From: Effrenium voratum | Taxonomy: Eukaryota; Sar; Dinophyceae; Suessiales; Symbiodiniaceae | NCBI GenBank assembly: GCA_963377175.1 | Contig: CAUJNA010000475.1 | Span: 62,001 to 126,000 of the forward strand | DNA: 64,000 nucleotides | Direction of reading: 5' to 3' | Shown here: in pieces, positions 47,896 through 59,455 of the stretch | How the letters are laid out: each line of letters starts with the position of its first letter | Numbering within the stretch: the first letter of the stretch is position 1 | The notes under the pieces: model-generated | What the model saw: the letters and a program-made list of their open reading frames with translations, nothing else | Told to the model about the DNA's origin: nothing | Databases searched by the model: none | Made by a program: the position numbers and the translations under genes

Positions 47896-49987
47896 TCAGA
47901 ACGTACCTGCCTCGGGAAAGATTTCGTGCGTCAGCTGGAACCTGACGTTCCAAGCTGCAGTTCTTTGAATGCTCAACGGCGGTCCAATGCAGCTGCGCAG
48001 CAGTGGGTGTGGAGCCAGCAAGTGACCCCGCTGACTGACATGCAACTCCACCCGCAAGGAGGGGGAGAGCAAGCCTGGCGGAAGTTTCTCTGGAAAATCA
48101 CATGCCGAGCTGTACTGCGACAGAGCTCTCGATATGCCAAGCTGCTTGGGTCCAGTGCCACTGAGGACTGGCGTTCCAGCTTGTAGTCCACGAAACGCCT
48201 TACCATGCATCGCAAACGTGCGCAACTGAATTTAAACTCTGAGGCTTGCGAATCCTCGGCATTTTGCCTGAGATTGAGATCCTTGCATGATCCGCGAGGT
48301 CAACTCCACCGAAACTCGCTGGGCATGAAGGTATTGTCCTCAGCGAATACGCCCAAGCTGCAAGTGGATTTCCCCAATCCGTCAGGAATCCAGGAATCAT
48401 GGCATGACCACTAGCGCGAGATCAAAGTTGTCTAGGTCTAGCGGCCCGCCTTGTGAATCGAAATGAATGCTGTGGAAACACTCCCACACAAGGACTTATT
48501 GTGCCTGGCTTCTGACTTCGCGGCGCCTCCGCGAACCCTCCGAGTTGATGGTCCTCCGCGCTTCGACTGGCTCTTGTTTAGCTAGCGGGCGCAGTCCTGA
48601 GCTCCGCCAGCGTCCCCGTGATCTTTGACAGGGCTGATCCGATGACCACCACAGTGCAGCCTGCCGGCCCAAGCAATCGGACAGTCGACCAGTCGACTCC
48701 TGGCCTACGATGAAAATGCAGTAAACCCGCTCGAAGGCGCTGTCAGCGGCCACAACCGGCGGCGAGGGCGGCGTCAGCACCCACTGTAAAGCGTGCAAGT
48801 ACTGCACGTGTCCTGGAAAAATAGGCCATTCGGTAGTCCTAAACCGCTTGGGGGCAGAGTGACTGATGAAAACCAACAACCCTACGTCCACTTCTACATC
48901 ACGGTTTACAATCGCGATCAATCGCACACACAAGTGCGCACAGGCGGTCTGAAGCATGTCCTGCCACATCTGCGGCATGTACCTCATCCAGCCAGGACAC
49001 CTGGTTGTTCTCCATGCGGTCCCTGCAGAGCAACAAGAGGGAACAAACCTGACAACTGAGATCGTTGAAGTCCACGCCTGCCAAGCCAATACCATAGACA
49101 GGCCAGGACGTGGGCACAAATCAGCATGGTGAGAGTGGTATTGACCTTACAGCGTGCCAAACCAACGAGCCGACCAGCCAAGACACCTACACCCTGCTCC
49201 GAGGGCAAAGGACCAGCATTGCTTGGCACCAAACGCAAATCCCCAAAGCCAAGTGCGAAGATGAGATGATGAAAGCAGAGGCCCGGTTTGTCACCACTTC
49301 ACTCGCAAACAACAAAAGCCAAGCAGCGATGGCCACGACTAGCACCATCCACTGGCGGCCTGCAGCAACAGAGGCCTCCTCAATGACAGCGCCTGTCGCA
49401 GGGTCAAGCCAAGGGAAGCCCAGATTAGGTGACCATCTTGCATCCCTCTGCATCCCTCTGCACCCCCCCTTCGACGAAAAGGGAGCCAGAGCCCACGTGG
49501 CGTCCAAGGTGCTGAGGCGGCTCATTTTAAGCAGCCGCAGCAGGCGAAATGCCCGGAGCACACGCAGTGCCCGGATGCCCCGCAGAAGCGTCGAGCCTGC
49601 GGAGGCATGTCGACACCGCCGGACTTCCAGAATCCGTTTCTTGCACCACGGGCTTCTCTTTTCATCTCCATGCCACAAATCACCTCTCCCTCAACTGTAA
49701 AGCCTCCGCTCGTGCCATACTGATAGATAGCTGTCGCAGCCTCGTTGCAAGACAAACAAGTTTGCAGCGAGGCTGTCTTTTGACTCGAAGCCGGATGCTC
49801 GTAGCAAACGCATGACAAGCCTGTTCAGCCAGAAGACTGCACCCAGGTCAGGCACAACTAAGCCGGGCACGTCCAGGGAGATCAACATCAAATCGAAGGT
49901 AAGCCAACCCTGCATGTAGTTACAGGCAATCTTGCAGCGGTCCAGCACTAGCCGACCGTTGTGGTAGAAGCCTGTATTGAAGTTCAT
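47896..49987 (-). pseudogene. Ion-channel gene of the EAG/CNG-like K+ channel superfamily, exon-split or decayed
   Basis: Leftward pieces in correct order. FNTGFYHNGRLVLDRCKIACNYMQGWLTFDL (49850-49987) is the S2-S3 motif of EAG/HCN-type channels. GIRALRVLRAFRLLRLLKMSR (about 49520-49590) is an S4 voltage sensor with a positive residue every third position. AHVLACLWYWLG (about 49090-49130) is S5. YLHALQWVLTPPSPPVVAADSAFERVY (about 48740-48820) is the pore helix leading into S6, with no GYG filter. ISRALSQYSSACDF...LLAPHPLL (about 47940-48130) fits the C-linker. The pieces lie in different frames with non-coding DNA between, consistent with introns or decay. No cyclic-nucleotide-binding domain is seen. 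An S1 exon may lie in 50010-50288, but I cannot recognise it. Confidence 0.6.
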
Positions 49988-50288
49988 ACAAACCTCGGAT
50001 CACTGGAAGTCAGGCTGGCACGAATGGCAATCCGTGGAGTTTTGTGCGGACACTACGAAGGGTCATTGCTAGAGCCAAGACAAAAAGATCGAGCACATCC
50101 TTTCCATTGGGAAAGTCGCGGGGCTTCAGCCGCAGTGCAGGCCTGCCTGGCTGCCCGTTGATTCCGCTACGCGCATGTGTTAAGCTCAGGGCCCAATGTG
50201 AAAATGCCCGCAGTCCAAGATGCATGAGGTAGGTAGTGAAGGGACTCTGAAGGCCAAGGTGGATTTTTTCACAAGCACTGCAGACCAA

Positions 50289-53200
50289 GCGGCATCACAA
50301 GACCAAAAGAAAAGCGCCACGAAGAAGCAAACGCAGTTTATGGTGCTTCCTGCCGTGGCTTCAGAGAATCAGAACACGCCGCATGCTTCAATCCTATGTC
50401 GACAGGCTCGATGCCAATGTCCCAAGCCAGGCTCATGGGCAGCAGGAAAGCGTCCACCATTATCAGAAAAAGGCCTCCCGAATTCGCACATTCCAACCAT
50501 TCCAACCATTCCAACCACTAGACGATAATGCAAGCGTCCGGCCTACAATGTCCCAGCCCAGGCGGAATGGCTGGTGGGGGAGCAGCAATACTTTCGGGCG
50601 CCGCTGCTTCAACAAGTAGTCATTCTCATTATCGCCAGAAAAAGCCTGCACACGCGGTGCAAACACACTCAAAAAGAGCAAATTCCTGCCCAAGTTCCAA
50701 TCCAAAACAGTTGCAATTACCAGGCCAACATGCCAATGCATTGCGCACAGCTTACCCCCACCAAGCCCAAAGCGGTGCCTCCACATTCGACAGCGTTTTG
50801 TGCATCCTCAGGAATCCTGTTGCTTTTCACTTCGCACTTGCGACAATTCGAGTCCAGTCTCCCAGTCCTAGCTTCTTTTTCGACTTCCGCTGCTCCCGGC
50901 CCATGAAGATCAGGTTACCTGACACTCGAGTCGAGAGTCTCGACACGTGTACACACAACTTCAGCAGCTGTATCTCGAAGGACCTAGCCGCGCTTTTCGT
51001 GCACCTCTTTCCAGGAGGTAATTGAACCATGTTTGGAACCGAAGGCGTGCGAAAGGAGTATGTGCAACCATTCGCAAAAAGTGCAATGTGTGTCAGCGAA
51101 ACATGTGCAAAAAAAGCCGCAAGCCGCACGAAGAGATGTGTGAATTCAGATTTCGCAAAGGGTGTTCCCCTCATACCCTACCCTCCCTACCCTCATCAGC
51201 CTAGCAAGTCCTGCAAGCTAGGCTACTCAAATCTGTACCCTCTGACAACTCTCTGGATGTTTGCAAAATAAACGCACACTTCTTGAGCATTCTTGAAAGT
51301 TTCAACGAACCTTGCACGCGTCAGCTTGGGGTTGGGGAGGGATCAATCTGTCCTTCGCTTTCATGTGCTCAAGTTCAAACAATATCACAAGCCTTAACCG
51401 CACCAAAAGTTCCGTCCCTGTTTCCAACAGTCTCTGGCCAAGAATGGACGGAGGGTTGTCAGTTGCACAGGGAGGGGGTTGGTCCCGCGTGACGATGCGA
51501 GGCTGCAGAGCCAACAGGGCAGCAACGAACATAGATGCTCTAGATGCACGTCCCGGTGCACTTTCATGCTCTATGAAGGCACTGAGAAACAAATATGAAG
51601 TTTGCCCGCGGAATGCCAGCGCCCTCTGGATTTCGAAGCCAAAGGGCTTTTGTTCACCATCTCCATCCAGCGCGGATGAAGCCTCAACCTGAATCCCAGA
51701 GAGCAACTGTGGGACCTTCCAATCGTTGACCTCTGGCAGTCTTCCCGAAAATCCTACCCTCCCAAATCTTGCCTGAAGCATCCCTGTCCCTGAAGCATCC
51801 CTGTCCCAAAATTCCCGTTCGGAGTTCTCGAAATCCCACAGCAGGACATCCGAGGGGCGGCTGGCTGCCACTGCTCAAGGTGACCAGGTCCACAGCCTGA
51901 GACATAGCCTTGGCCCGGTCCGCGGCGATCCACACGGATCTGCTCATGGAGTCCTGGGCAAAAAGAAAAACACAATGGCGCAATTTCACCCGTATCAAAC
52001 ATTATCAAACTGGATGAAACCGTAGCCCGTGTAGCCCGTGTAGCCTGTGTAGCCTGCGTAGCCTGGAGCCTCCAGCCTGTCAACTTGGGGTCTGAATGGG
52101 GATAAGGTAAACTCCTTCACAGCCCTTGCGCTCTGGATGAAATCCGAAGTCTTGTGGAGGAAGAGAAGCAAACACGGCGAAAGTAAAGAACAGTTGGCTA
52201 ACGGGCCGAGTTTGGAGACGAATGTGAACTGCGAGGGCAAGGCATCACAAGCAAGGTGGACGCTGTTTGCCTTCGCGCGAAATGAAATCGCACAAGGGCT
52301 TCCACCAAACTCAGCCGTAATGTGGAAGATTTGCTGGAATTCTCAACCGACAAAACAAGCCCACAACTTGCGAATATGTAATTTCCCACATCTGAAAATG
52401 CGCCGACAATCTAGACAGAACAGATCACGCTATCCTTGAATGCAGGGACCCGGCAAACTTCTTGCACCCCCGCTGAAGCTGAAGTTTGAAGCTGAAACTG
52501 TCGGGTGCGATTCTGTTGGCGCTTTAACTACCCGTTGACGCTGAAAATCGCTGACGCTGAAATTCAACGCTGAAAAATGTTCGCAAAGCGAGGTGAAGCT
52601 GAAAATGCGGCTGACGCTGCAATTCGTCGCCTATATTCGTGAGGAACTTCGCCCTTGTGGGGGCCTGACGCTGAAAATCGGCCTGACGCTTCTCTTCGGC
52701 CCGCAGCTGACAGTTAGGTTTTGCGCGAAGCTGGCGCGGCGCCGACACAGCGACGCTACGCCGCCACAGCTGAATTAATGTCGCCAGCACGCTCCGACGA
52801 CTGTTTTCGATCTATTTTCGCGACTACCGTCTATTTGGCAGCAGTTCCGCAAATGCACGAAAACGGTAGACCCCACCGGTGTCTCCCAACAGCAAAATCC
52901 AAGCATACACCCCTACCCCTTCTCAAGCCCCGACACGGAGGTAAAACGTGGTGACACCCAGGTGACACGCAGCGACACGGTAAAACTACTGTTGTTTGCA
53001 GCGATCTACCGTTGTTCTGACACACTGACAGGCAGGTGACACGCAGGTGACACGCAGATGACATGCAGGCAACATGCAAGTGACACGCAGTAACGTGCAA
53101 GTCGATGCGAGTCACCAAGTAGAACTTGCTTGCCACTGCATGTGAGTGACACGCTGTCACTTGCGAGTCGTCACCATGTGCATGCCGCAAAGAAAAGGAT

Positions 53201-53935
53201 AGACAGTAGCTTTCCTAACTGCGGCATTGTCTGCTGGCCACTGGGCAGTAGTCGGAGGGTACTGGAGCACTAAACCCTTTTTTTCCCCAAAACCTGTCTG
53301 GGGTTGGGTTCTCGTTTAGCTGTCTAACCGCGAGGGAGCGAGGATCGGTAGGGGTTCGGCCTGAAGTGTACCACGCTTGTAGCGCCGTGTAAATGCCATT
53401 GGCCGAGAAATGACCGAACAGGCGGCTGAACTGCCGGCAAGAACGGGATCGGTCTCAAGTGCGCCGAGTTTACCGCATACAGCAGGGCCGAGTTTGCAGC
53501 ATACCACGCAAGCGCCGCCAAGAACGTCAAGTGTGCCGAGTTTACCGCATATCGCAGGTGGTCGGGCTTCAAGATTACCGGATCTGCAGCATACAATGCA
53601 AGCACCGCTGGCGGGGAAATGGCCGAATGAGCGGCTTGCCGGCTGAATTGCCGGGACGACCTTGACTGTTGGTGAGTGCGCCGGCTGAGTTGCGACCAGC
53701 GCCGAGGTAACGGGAGGCACTGGAGGCTGCCGGGACGACCTTGACTGTGAGTGACTGTGCCGGCTGAATTGCAACCAGCGCCGAGGTGACGGTGGGATTT
53801 GGCTCCAGGAGGCAGCGAGAACAAGCTGGGGTCAGCCGTACGCCAGTGGGATTTGGCTTGGCGGAGGCGGCAAGGATGGAGGTGACGGCGGAAACAAAAG
53901 GGAAACTGAAAGGGAAATGAATGGGAAAGGAATGA
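50289..53935. other. Gene-poor, repeat-rich host DNA
   Basis: No recognisable gene on either strand. It holds short tandem repeats: TTCCAACCA x3 (50491-50517), a 16-bp duplication GAAGCATCCCTGTCCC (about 51776-51808), 9-bp GTGTAGCCC-like units (52021-52065), degenerate GCTGACGCTGAAAAT words (52470-52720), GTGACACGCAG-like units (52950-53095), GCCGAGTTTACCGCAT repeats (53460-53600) and a roughly 79-bp duplication (53651 and 53730). Confidence 0.6.
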
Positions 53936-54061
53936 GTTTTGTACCCAGAGACTTATCGGGGGCAGGAAGCTCTCACGACCGCACTCAGATGTTTTGCCGG
54001 GAATGCGAGGCCTTGTGTCACATCATAAACAGACCAGGCAAGCAAACCATCAGCCCCCCCC
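53936..54061 (-). repeat. Split direct repeat B2
   Basis: 126 bp identical to 54307-54432; distal end of the YR retrotransposon. Confidence 0.9.
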
Positions 54062-54171
54062 TCAGCCCCCCAACGGAGCGATAACAGCTCAGCTGTGAGC
54101 GAGCAAGGCATGAATTACTGACCGATGGAAAATCGTGCCTCAATAGTGCAAACATGGGTGGGAGGGAAGGG

Positions 54172-54307
54172 AACAAATCAGACACACCCCGAACACTATG
54201 TTCGAGGATGTGAATGCACCCCTGCACCCCGCTAAGCATCGAGCACCAGAATGTCGCACGAAAAGATCATCATGGGTAAAAACACACATGAACAAGTACA
54301 TGCAGCG
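54172..54307 (-). repeat. Split direct repeat A2
   Basis: 136 bp matching 58887-59022 except for two bases (TTCGAGG versus TTTGATG). It abuts B1, forming the A/B junction (GCAGCGTTTTG) expected of the circular intermediate. Confidence 0.9.
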
Positions 54308-54432
54308 TTTTGTACCCAGAGACTTATCGGGGGCAGGAAGCTCTCACGACCGCACTCAGATGTTTTGCCGGGAATGCGAGGCCTTGTGTCACATCATAAA
54401 CAGACCAGGCAAGCAAACCATCAGCCCCCCCC
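54307..54432 (-). repeat. Split direct repeat B1
   Basis: 126 bp identical to B2; lies 27 bases past the stop codon of the element ORF. Confidence 0.9.
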
Positions 54433-54459
54433 AAAGGCCCCGGCAAAACATCCTCGCTC

Positions 54460-57400
54460 CTACATACCCCCCTGAAGTTGTGAGGATGGCAAATCCCAAC
54501 CCAACCGTGTGCCTTTGGGCAACACTTCGCAAGTTGGGCAAACCTGCCAAAGGTCTTGCAAGGTGAAACGGACTCTGTTGGGATCTTGCATGCGCTCTGG
54601 CTTTGGAAAGTTTTCATGTAAACGACTCAGCGCGTCTGCCTCAATATTGTGTTCCCCAGGAATGTGCGTCGTGTCCAGTCTGATAGCACTGCGCGTTGCC
54701 ATCAAGCAAAGCTGTTGCAGAAATCGGCACAAAGGATACTTCGAGCTGAAAAATTTGTTCACGCCAGCCTCGACTGATGTGTTGTCTGTAACAGTGGGAA
54801 GTACACAGCACAATCTGCAATTGGGCGCCTTGCTTGCTGCCACGTGCAAGAGTCCCATTTGCGCAAAGGTTTCATAAGAAGAAATGTCCTTTTGGGCATC
54901 CGAGCTCATACTGATTCCCAGAACTGTGAAATCTTCAGGGTGGAAAAGTTCCGAAAACCACAGAACTTTGCCATTGGCGTCTTGAAGGAATCCTCCGACT
55001 CCAATATCATTGCCTTTTGCACAAGCATCTGCTGCTGCAGTGATGCTCCACCAACGTGGTGGATACAAGGAAAGGACTGGTGGCATGCTGGACGCCCATG
55101 TTCTCCACATCTGCAATGCGTGAATAGAGTCTTCATGCAGTTTACGCCTGCTACTAGTAGGGTCTGAAACCCTCACCCAAATTCTCTTATCAGTGATGCG
55201 CACGTCTCTCAAATCAGCCTTGCGCCTCAACTGCTTGTGTCTTACGCTTAAGACACGCGACCCAACTCGGAAGCTCGTGCCGGGCAAAGTTTCAGATATG
55301 GTCAGGTCGTCGTTGAGGATGGAGCAAAAGCGCAACCATTGATCAGGGTTCAAACTGTATTGGGTTGCAATTGGGCTATGCAAATCCTTGTACAGAAAGT
55401 AGACCCACGGACGCATCAGAGGGAACAAGTTGGTAACCCACAAAAAGAGGCCGATAAACTGCTCTAGAGCCTTGCGAGAAACATGCCGATGCGTCAGCAA
55501 AGACGTGATCTGCTCAAGTAGCTTCAATCGTTTTTCCTCAGTCAGCGCTACGTAGCCTGAGCTAAAATGAAAAGACCACCCGACCCAAATAACTTGCGGT
55601 CCCAGCTCACATTTTGGCCAACTGATCGGACAACCCAAAAGAAGCGCCAATATCACAATCATGGTTGCTGACAGCGGCAAAACGCGCTTGCACATCATGA
55701 ATAAGAAATCGTCCACGTAGAGCAAACTGGCATGCTTCCAAAAAACCAGGTCTTGGAAAATGCGAAGCAGCAGAGCACCTGCGCGCGCCCACCAATGTGC
55801 AGACGGCGTCGCTCCGAACGGAGTGACCCGATAGAAATACAAATGTCCTTGATGACGAAAACCGAACAGTCCCTGTTCTGCCGGTAGCAACCTAATTCTT
55901 TTGTGGGCGGCTTGTATATCGAGCGAGAAACCCCAAAGTTCTTCAGCATTTTCACGCAGTGGGAACACTCTTAGCACGTCTTTGGGTGAAGGGACTGCGC
56001 ATCGATCTGGGATAAGGCACCGCTGGTTGGTTCCACAAATGGTGCTGTCCAAAATCAATCTTGGTTTGCGGCCTGGGGCCGTAACCACATTAAGCTTACC
56101 AATGGCAACCCCTGCGGGGAAACATTGCTGAGCTTGTGTTAAGTCACCGTCAAAGCGGTAGACCCATCCTTCTGCCATCTCCTGCTGAATGAGATCGCTC
56201 ACCAAGTCAGCATTGGCTTCCGCATTGCTCCAATTGGAAAAGTGCACTGAAAGATTGGTATCGGCAACAATGGTGGTGTCACGGGCTGGGAAAATTGTAC
56301 TGTGAGGAATGTTGTGATGGAAGCCGGAGGGAACTCCTTCAAATAAGGCGGGCATAACGGCCTTGTCAGGGTGCCGAAGCAAGGAGCACAAACGATCCAA
56401 AATATGAAGCCGGAAGGGTTGCCACTGGGGTATGGCCCAATCAGTATCCTGCAATGACAAAAAATTGATCAAAGCTGTTTTGAAAGGTGCCAAATCTGCT
56501 TCAGAAAAAGGAGGTTCTGCTGAATGTTGCTGCAAATGTGCCATCAACTTCTTGTGGAGGCCACCATCTAACACCAGCTTCACCCATGTGTGGCGTAAGG
56601 CCTGTAGGTAGTTGTCATTCTGCGGAGCACTCCAATCTGGATTCCCACCTGCACCATCGTGAAGAGCCCATGGTGGCTCATGAATGCGCTTGGTTGGAAT
56701 CCAGGAGAGAGCTTCCTGCAATGTCAGCTGTTTTGCAGGTCCAGAACACATCGGCGCCACAATCGCCGCAAAACGCCTGGCAAGCTCCAGCGGGTACTCT
56801 GCTGTCCTCTCACTGGGAGTTGAGCTGTCCGCCAGTCTGATTGTAGACGTTTCTGGATGAGGTTCGGGAGAATAGTCACTTGAAAAGGCCAGTGCGTCGA
56901 AGCTTGCATGCGTGCCCGCAAACAACCAGCTGTGGTTACCGTCCAGCCCAACGCTGCAAGCCGGGACGCTGATGCATGTGGCGCCTGCGCGACGGAGCCA
57001 CGTCTGCACAACATCTTCCTCCCAAGAAACAGCATTGGCAGGTTGCTCCAAGTGCCCCTGACCTCCTGCTCCGCCTGCCAAATACAAAAGGTGCACCATT
57101 TGCTTCAGCGCAGGCAATTGTAGCAGGTCACTGTTGAAGACAGAAGGTTCTTCACTGTGCGCGCTACCCGGCCGTAATTGGAAATCTGCCAGATCGCGTG
57201 CGAAATTCTGCATGTCAGGCGCCACGTGGCTGGGCGGCACACGATGAAACAATTCAAGAGAGCCATTGAAATCAGCCAACAAACTGGGGAGCTGCAAATC
57301 AACTGCTGGGTCCGACAGTGGAGCTTGCCCTCCTCGGTGTAAAGGAGTGGCCGGTCGCCACCCCTTTTGGACCGAACTGCAAATAAAACGTTGTAGCATC

Positions 57401-58872
57401 AAGCTGCCGTGCACATCATCTCTCGAATACAATCTGCAGCTAGCCAGTTGAGGGGACTTATGGTGTCCCTGGACTAACCTGCCCTCGGGGGGCAGATTTA
57501 GCTGATGGCTCCAGCTCAAAATGGTGCTCTTCATACTATGCAACGTGTACTGCTTGCGGACTGCAGGGTGAATTGCTCCTCCGCCAGTGTCCGCAATGAA
57601 ATACCGGAACCAGCTGAGCGCTCGGCCATAAGTCATGGGTTCAGAAATGGCACCTTCCGAGAGCTCGAAGAAAAAGTAATCCGGGATTATGTCATTTCCG
57701 AAATGAGACCGTGACGATCTCCAATAAGCTTCCAGAATTGAAAGCCATACTTCCATCCAATTGCACTTAGGACAACCCATTAGCCCAAAAGAAAAGCATC
57801 CGAATGGCATGCCTTTACGACTTGTCTTCGTTTGGTAGGACACGGCCCTGATGTTATCAGTCTCGAGGCAAACAGAATCCCATCGTACATGCTGAGCATC
57901 ACTGAAACGCAGACTTGAATACACACACATGAGGCAAGCGCCCAGAAAGGCAAGCTCTGAATCTGGGCGCCGACGAAAAAGGATGTCCAGCTCCCATTGG
58001 CATAATAGAAACAAAGGCAGTGGGAGGCTTTCCCTACGCTCCCTGAAATCAGGAGGGATCAAGAAACTACTCAACAAGGAATCATACAAGTCTGGCCAGC
58101 ATGAAATTGATGCCGTTTTTTCAACCCAGCGCAACGCCTTCAATGCACCAATTGGGGAAAGCATGATATCCTCACTGTCCAGCAAGGATTCCAAAGCATC
58201 AGCCAACTGCACCACACTGAAACTTTTCAATTCGATCTTCAAATCCTGCAGGTGCTGAAACAAACTCAATGCCTTGCAAGAATAAGCCACAATTGTGTTG
58301 TCAGAGAAGCGGCTCAGAATTCTCTGCGTGTGCGAAGCACGCAAAACACCATGGTCGCTGATGTGGTTGACACAAAGCAACACTTGATCCCATAAGAGTC
58401 TGGCCTTACGCTTGTTTGCCGCGTGCTTTGAAGCCATGGTAGTAAAAGTGTCAGCGCTGCCACGAATCTTAGGCTTGCTGCCAAGCTCACTTGTCTTCAC
58501 ATACCCGTCGCATATTGTATGTCTTGGCGCAGGAAGAATATCACACAAATCTGCTTTGTAGTCAGCCAACCAGCTCTTTTCAGTGGAAACCGCAGCATCA
58601 GCAGCGCGCTGCAAACTTCTTGGCGCCGGATGTCTGAGCGGAGCTGACAAGACGAAATCGCCAGAAGGAACTGGGTGAAATCTGCCCCTTGTAGCTCGCA
58701 CTGGTGCAGGCAGAGGCTCCATGCTCGGTTGCATGCGTTGGTGCTGGCTGCCCCTTGAGTGCCCCGCAGCAAATTTTGCTGATGCCTGTAAAACAGGCGG
58801 AGCCGCCAAAGATATTTCAGCGCTCGTCATGTCAGATTTGCGTTTGTTTTGCTTGGCAATGCAAACAGCCAT
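54460..58872 (-). CDS. YR retrotransposon polyprotein: tyrosine recombinase, reverse transcriptase, RNase H
   Basis: A 1470-residue ORF from ATG 58872, 14 bases inside repeat A1; the frame is open further upstream, but that part is outside the element. An N-terminal low-complexity region is followed by a tyrosine recombinase: SLRFSDAQHVRW (box I Arg, about residue 317), TKTSRKG (Lys), HSMKS (about 441, Lys where box II normally has Arg), GHHKS, and the Tyr of RLYSRDDV (about 476). A long linker leads to the reverse transcriptase (RLILDST, GFSLDIQAAHKRI, LLYVDDFLFM near 1047) and RNase H (AADACAKG..., HIPGEHNIEADALSR, about 1277-1437). Having the recombinase in front of RT in one ORF differs from the usual DIRS order, RT-RNase H before recombinase. 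No stop or frameshift. Confidence 0.9.
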   Translation of the reverse strand: MAVCIAKQNKRKSDMTSAEISLAAPPVLQASAKFAAGHSRGSQHQRMQPSMEPLPAPVRATRGRFHPVPSGDFVLSAPLRHPAPRSLQRAADAAVSTEKSWLADYKADLCDILPAPRHTICDGYVKTSELGSKPKIRGSADTFTTMASKHAANKRKARLLWDQVLLCVNHISDHGVLRASHTQRILSRFSDNTIVAYSCKALSLFQHLQDLKIELKSFSVVQLADALESLLDSEDIMLSPIGALKALRWVEKTASISCWPDLYDSLLSSFLIPPDFRERRESLPLPLFLLCQWELDILFRRRPDSELAFLGACLMCVYSSLRFSDAQHVRWDSVCLETDNIRAVSYQTKTSRKGMPFGCFSFGLMGCPKCNWMEVWLSILEAYWRSSRSHFGNDIIPDYFFFELSEGAISEPMTYGRALSWFRYFIADTGGGAIHPAVRKQYTLHSMKSTILSWSHQLNLPPEGRLVQGHHKSPQLASCRLYSRDDVHGSLMLQRFICSSVQKGWRPATPLHRGGQAPLSDPAVDLQLPSLLADFNGSLELFHRVPPSHVAPDMQNFARDLADFQLRPGSAHSEEPSVFNSDLLQLPALKQMVHLLYLAGGAGGQGHLEQPANAVSWEEDVVQTWLRRAGATCISVPACSVGLDGNHSWLFAGTHASFDALAFSSDYSPEPHPETSTIRLADSSTPSERTAEYPLELARRFAAIVAPMCSGPAKQLTLQEALSWIPTKRIHEPPWALHDGAGGNPDWSAPQNDNYLQALRHTWVKLVLDGGLHKKLMAHLQQHSAEPPFSEADLAPFKTALINFLSLQDTDWAIPQWQPFRLHILDRLCSLLRHPDKAVMPALFEGVPSGFHHNIPHSTIFPARDTTIVADTNLSVHFSNWSNAEANADLVSDLIQQEMAEGWVYRFDGDLTQAQQCFPAGVAIGKLNVVTAPGRKPRLILDSTICGTNQRCLIPDRCAVPSPKDVLRVFPLRENAEELWGFSLDIQAAHKRIRLLPAEQGLFGFRHQGHLYFYRVTPFGATPSAHWWARAGALLLRIFQDLVFWKHASLLYVDDFLFMMCKRVLPLSATMIVILALLLGCPISWPKCELGPQVIWVGWSFHFSSGYVALTEEKRLKLLEQITSLLTHRHVSRKALEQFIGLFLWVTNLFPLMRPWVYFLYKDLHSPIATQYSLNPDQWLRFCSILNDDLTISETLPGTSFRVGSRVLSVRHKQLRRKADLRDVRITDKRIWVRVSDPTSSRRKLHEDSIHALQMWRTWASSMPPVLSLYPPRWWSITAAADACAKGNDIGVGGFLQDANGKVLWFSELFHPEDFTVLGISMSSDAQKDISSYETFAQMGLLHVAASKAPNCRLCCVLPTVTDNTSVEAGVNKFFSSKYPLCRFLQQLCLMATRSAIRLDTTHIPGEHNIEADALSRLHENFPKPERMQDPNRVRFTLQDLWQVCPTCEVLPKGTRLGWDLPSSQLQGGM

Positions 58873-58886
58873 GGCGGCAAAGAGGC

Positions 58887-59022
58887 AACAAATCAGACAC
58901 ACCCCGAACACTATGTTTGATGATGTGAATGCACCCCTGCACCCCGCTAAGCATCGAGCACCAGAATGTCGCACGAAAAGATCATCATGGGTAAAAACAC
59001 ACATGAACAAGTACATGCAGCG
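58887..59022 (-). repeat. Split direct repeat A1
   Basis: 136-bp proximal terminal repeat of the YR retrotransposon, matching A2. Confidence 0.9.

Positions 59023-59455
<433 letters not shown>

Larger units (their letters stand above)
53936..59022 (-). mobile_element. Full-length tyrosine-recombinase retrotransposon with split direct repeats (Ngaro/PAT-like layout)
   Basis: In element orientation (minus strand) the order is A1 (59022-58887), the single ORF, B1 (54432-54307), A2 (54307-54172), a spacer, B2 (54061-53936). This A1-ORF-B1-A2-B2 arrangement is the split-direct-repeat layout of Ngaro and PAT-type elements of the DIRS order. The B copies are identical over 126 bp; the A copies differ at two positions over 136 bp. 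No target duplication is seen, as expected for recombinase integration. Both flanks are similar purine-rich sequence (GAAAGGGAAA words), suggesting insertion into a pre-existing repeat. The coding ORF is open throughout, so the element looks young. Confidence 0.9.

Noticed and set aside
52020..52066. CCGTAGCC as a start of a spliced-leader relic
   Set aside because: It belongs to a 9-bp tandem repeat and lacks the TTTTGGCTCAAG end.
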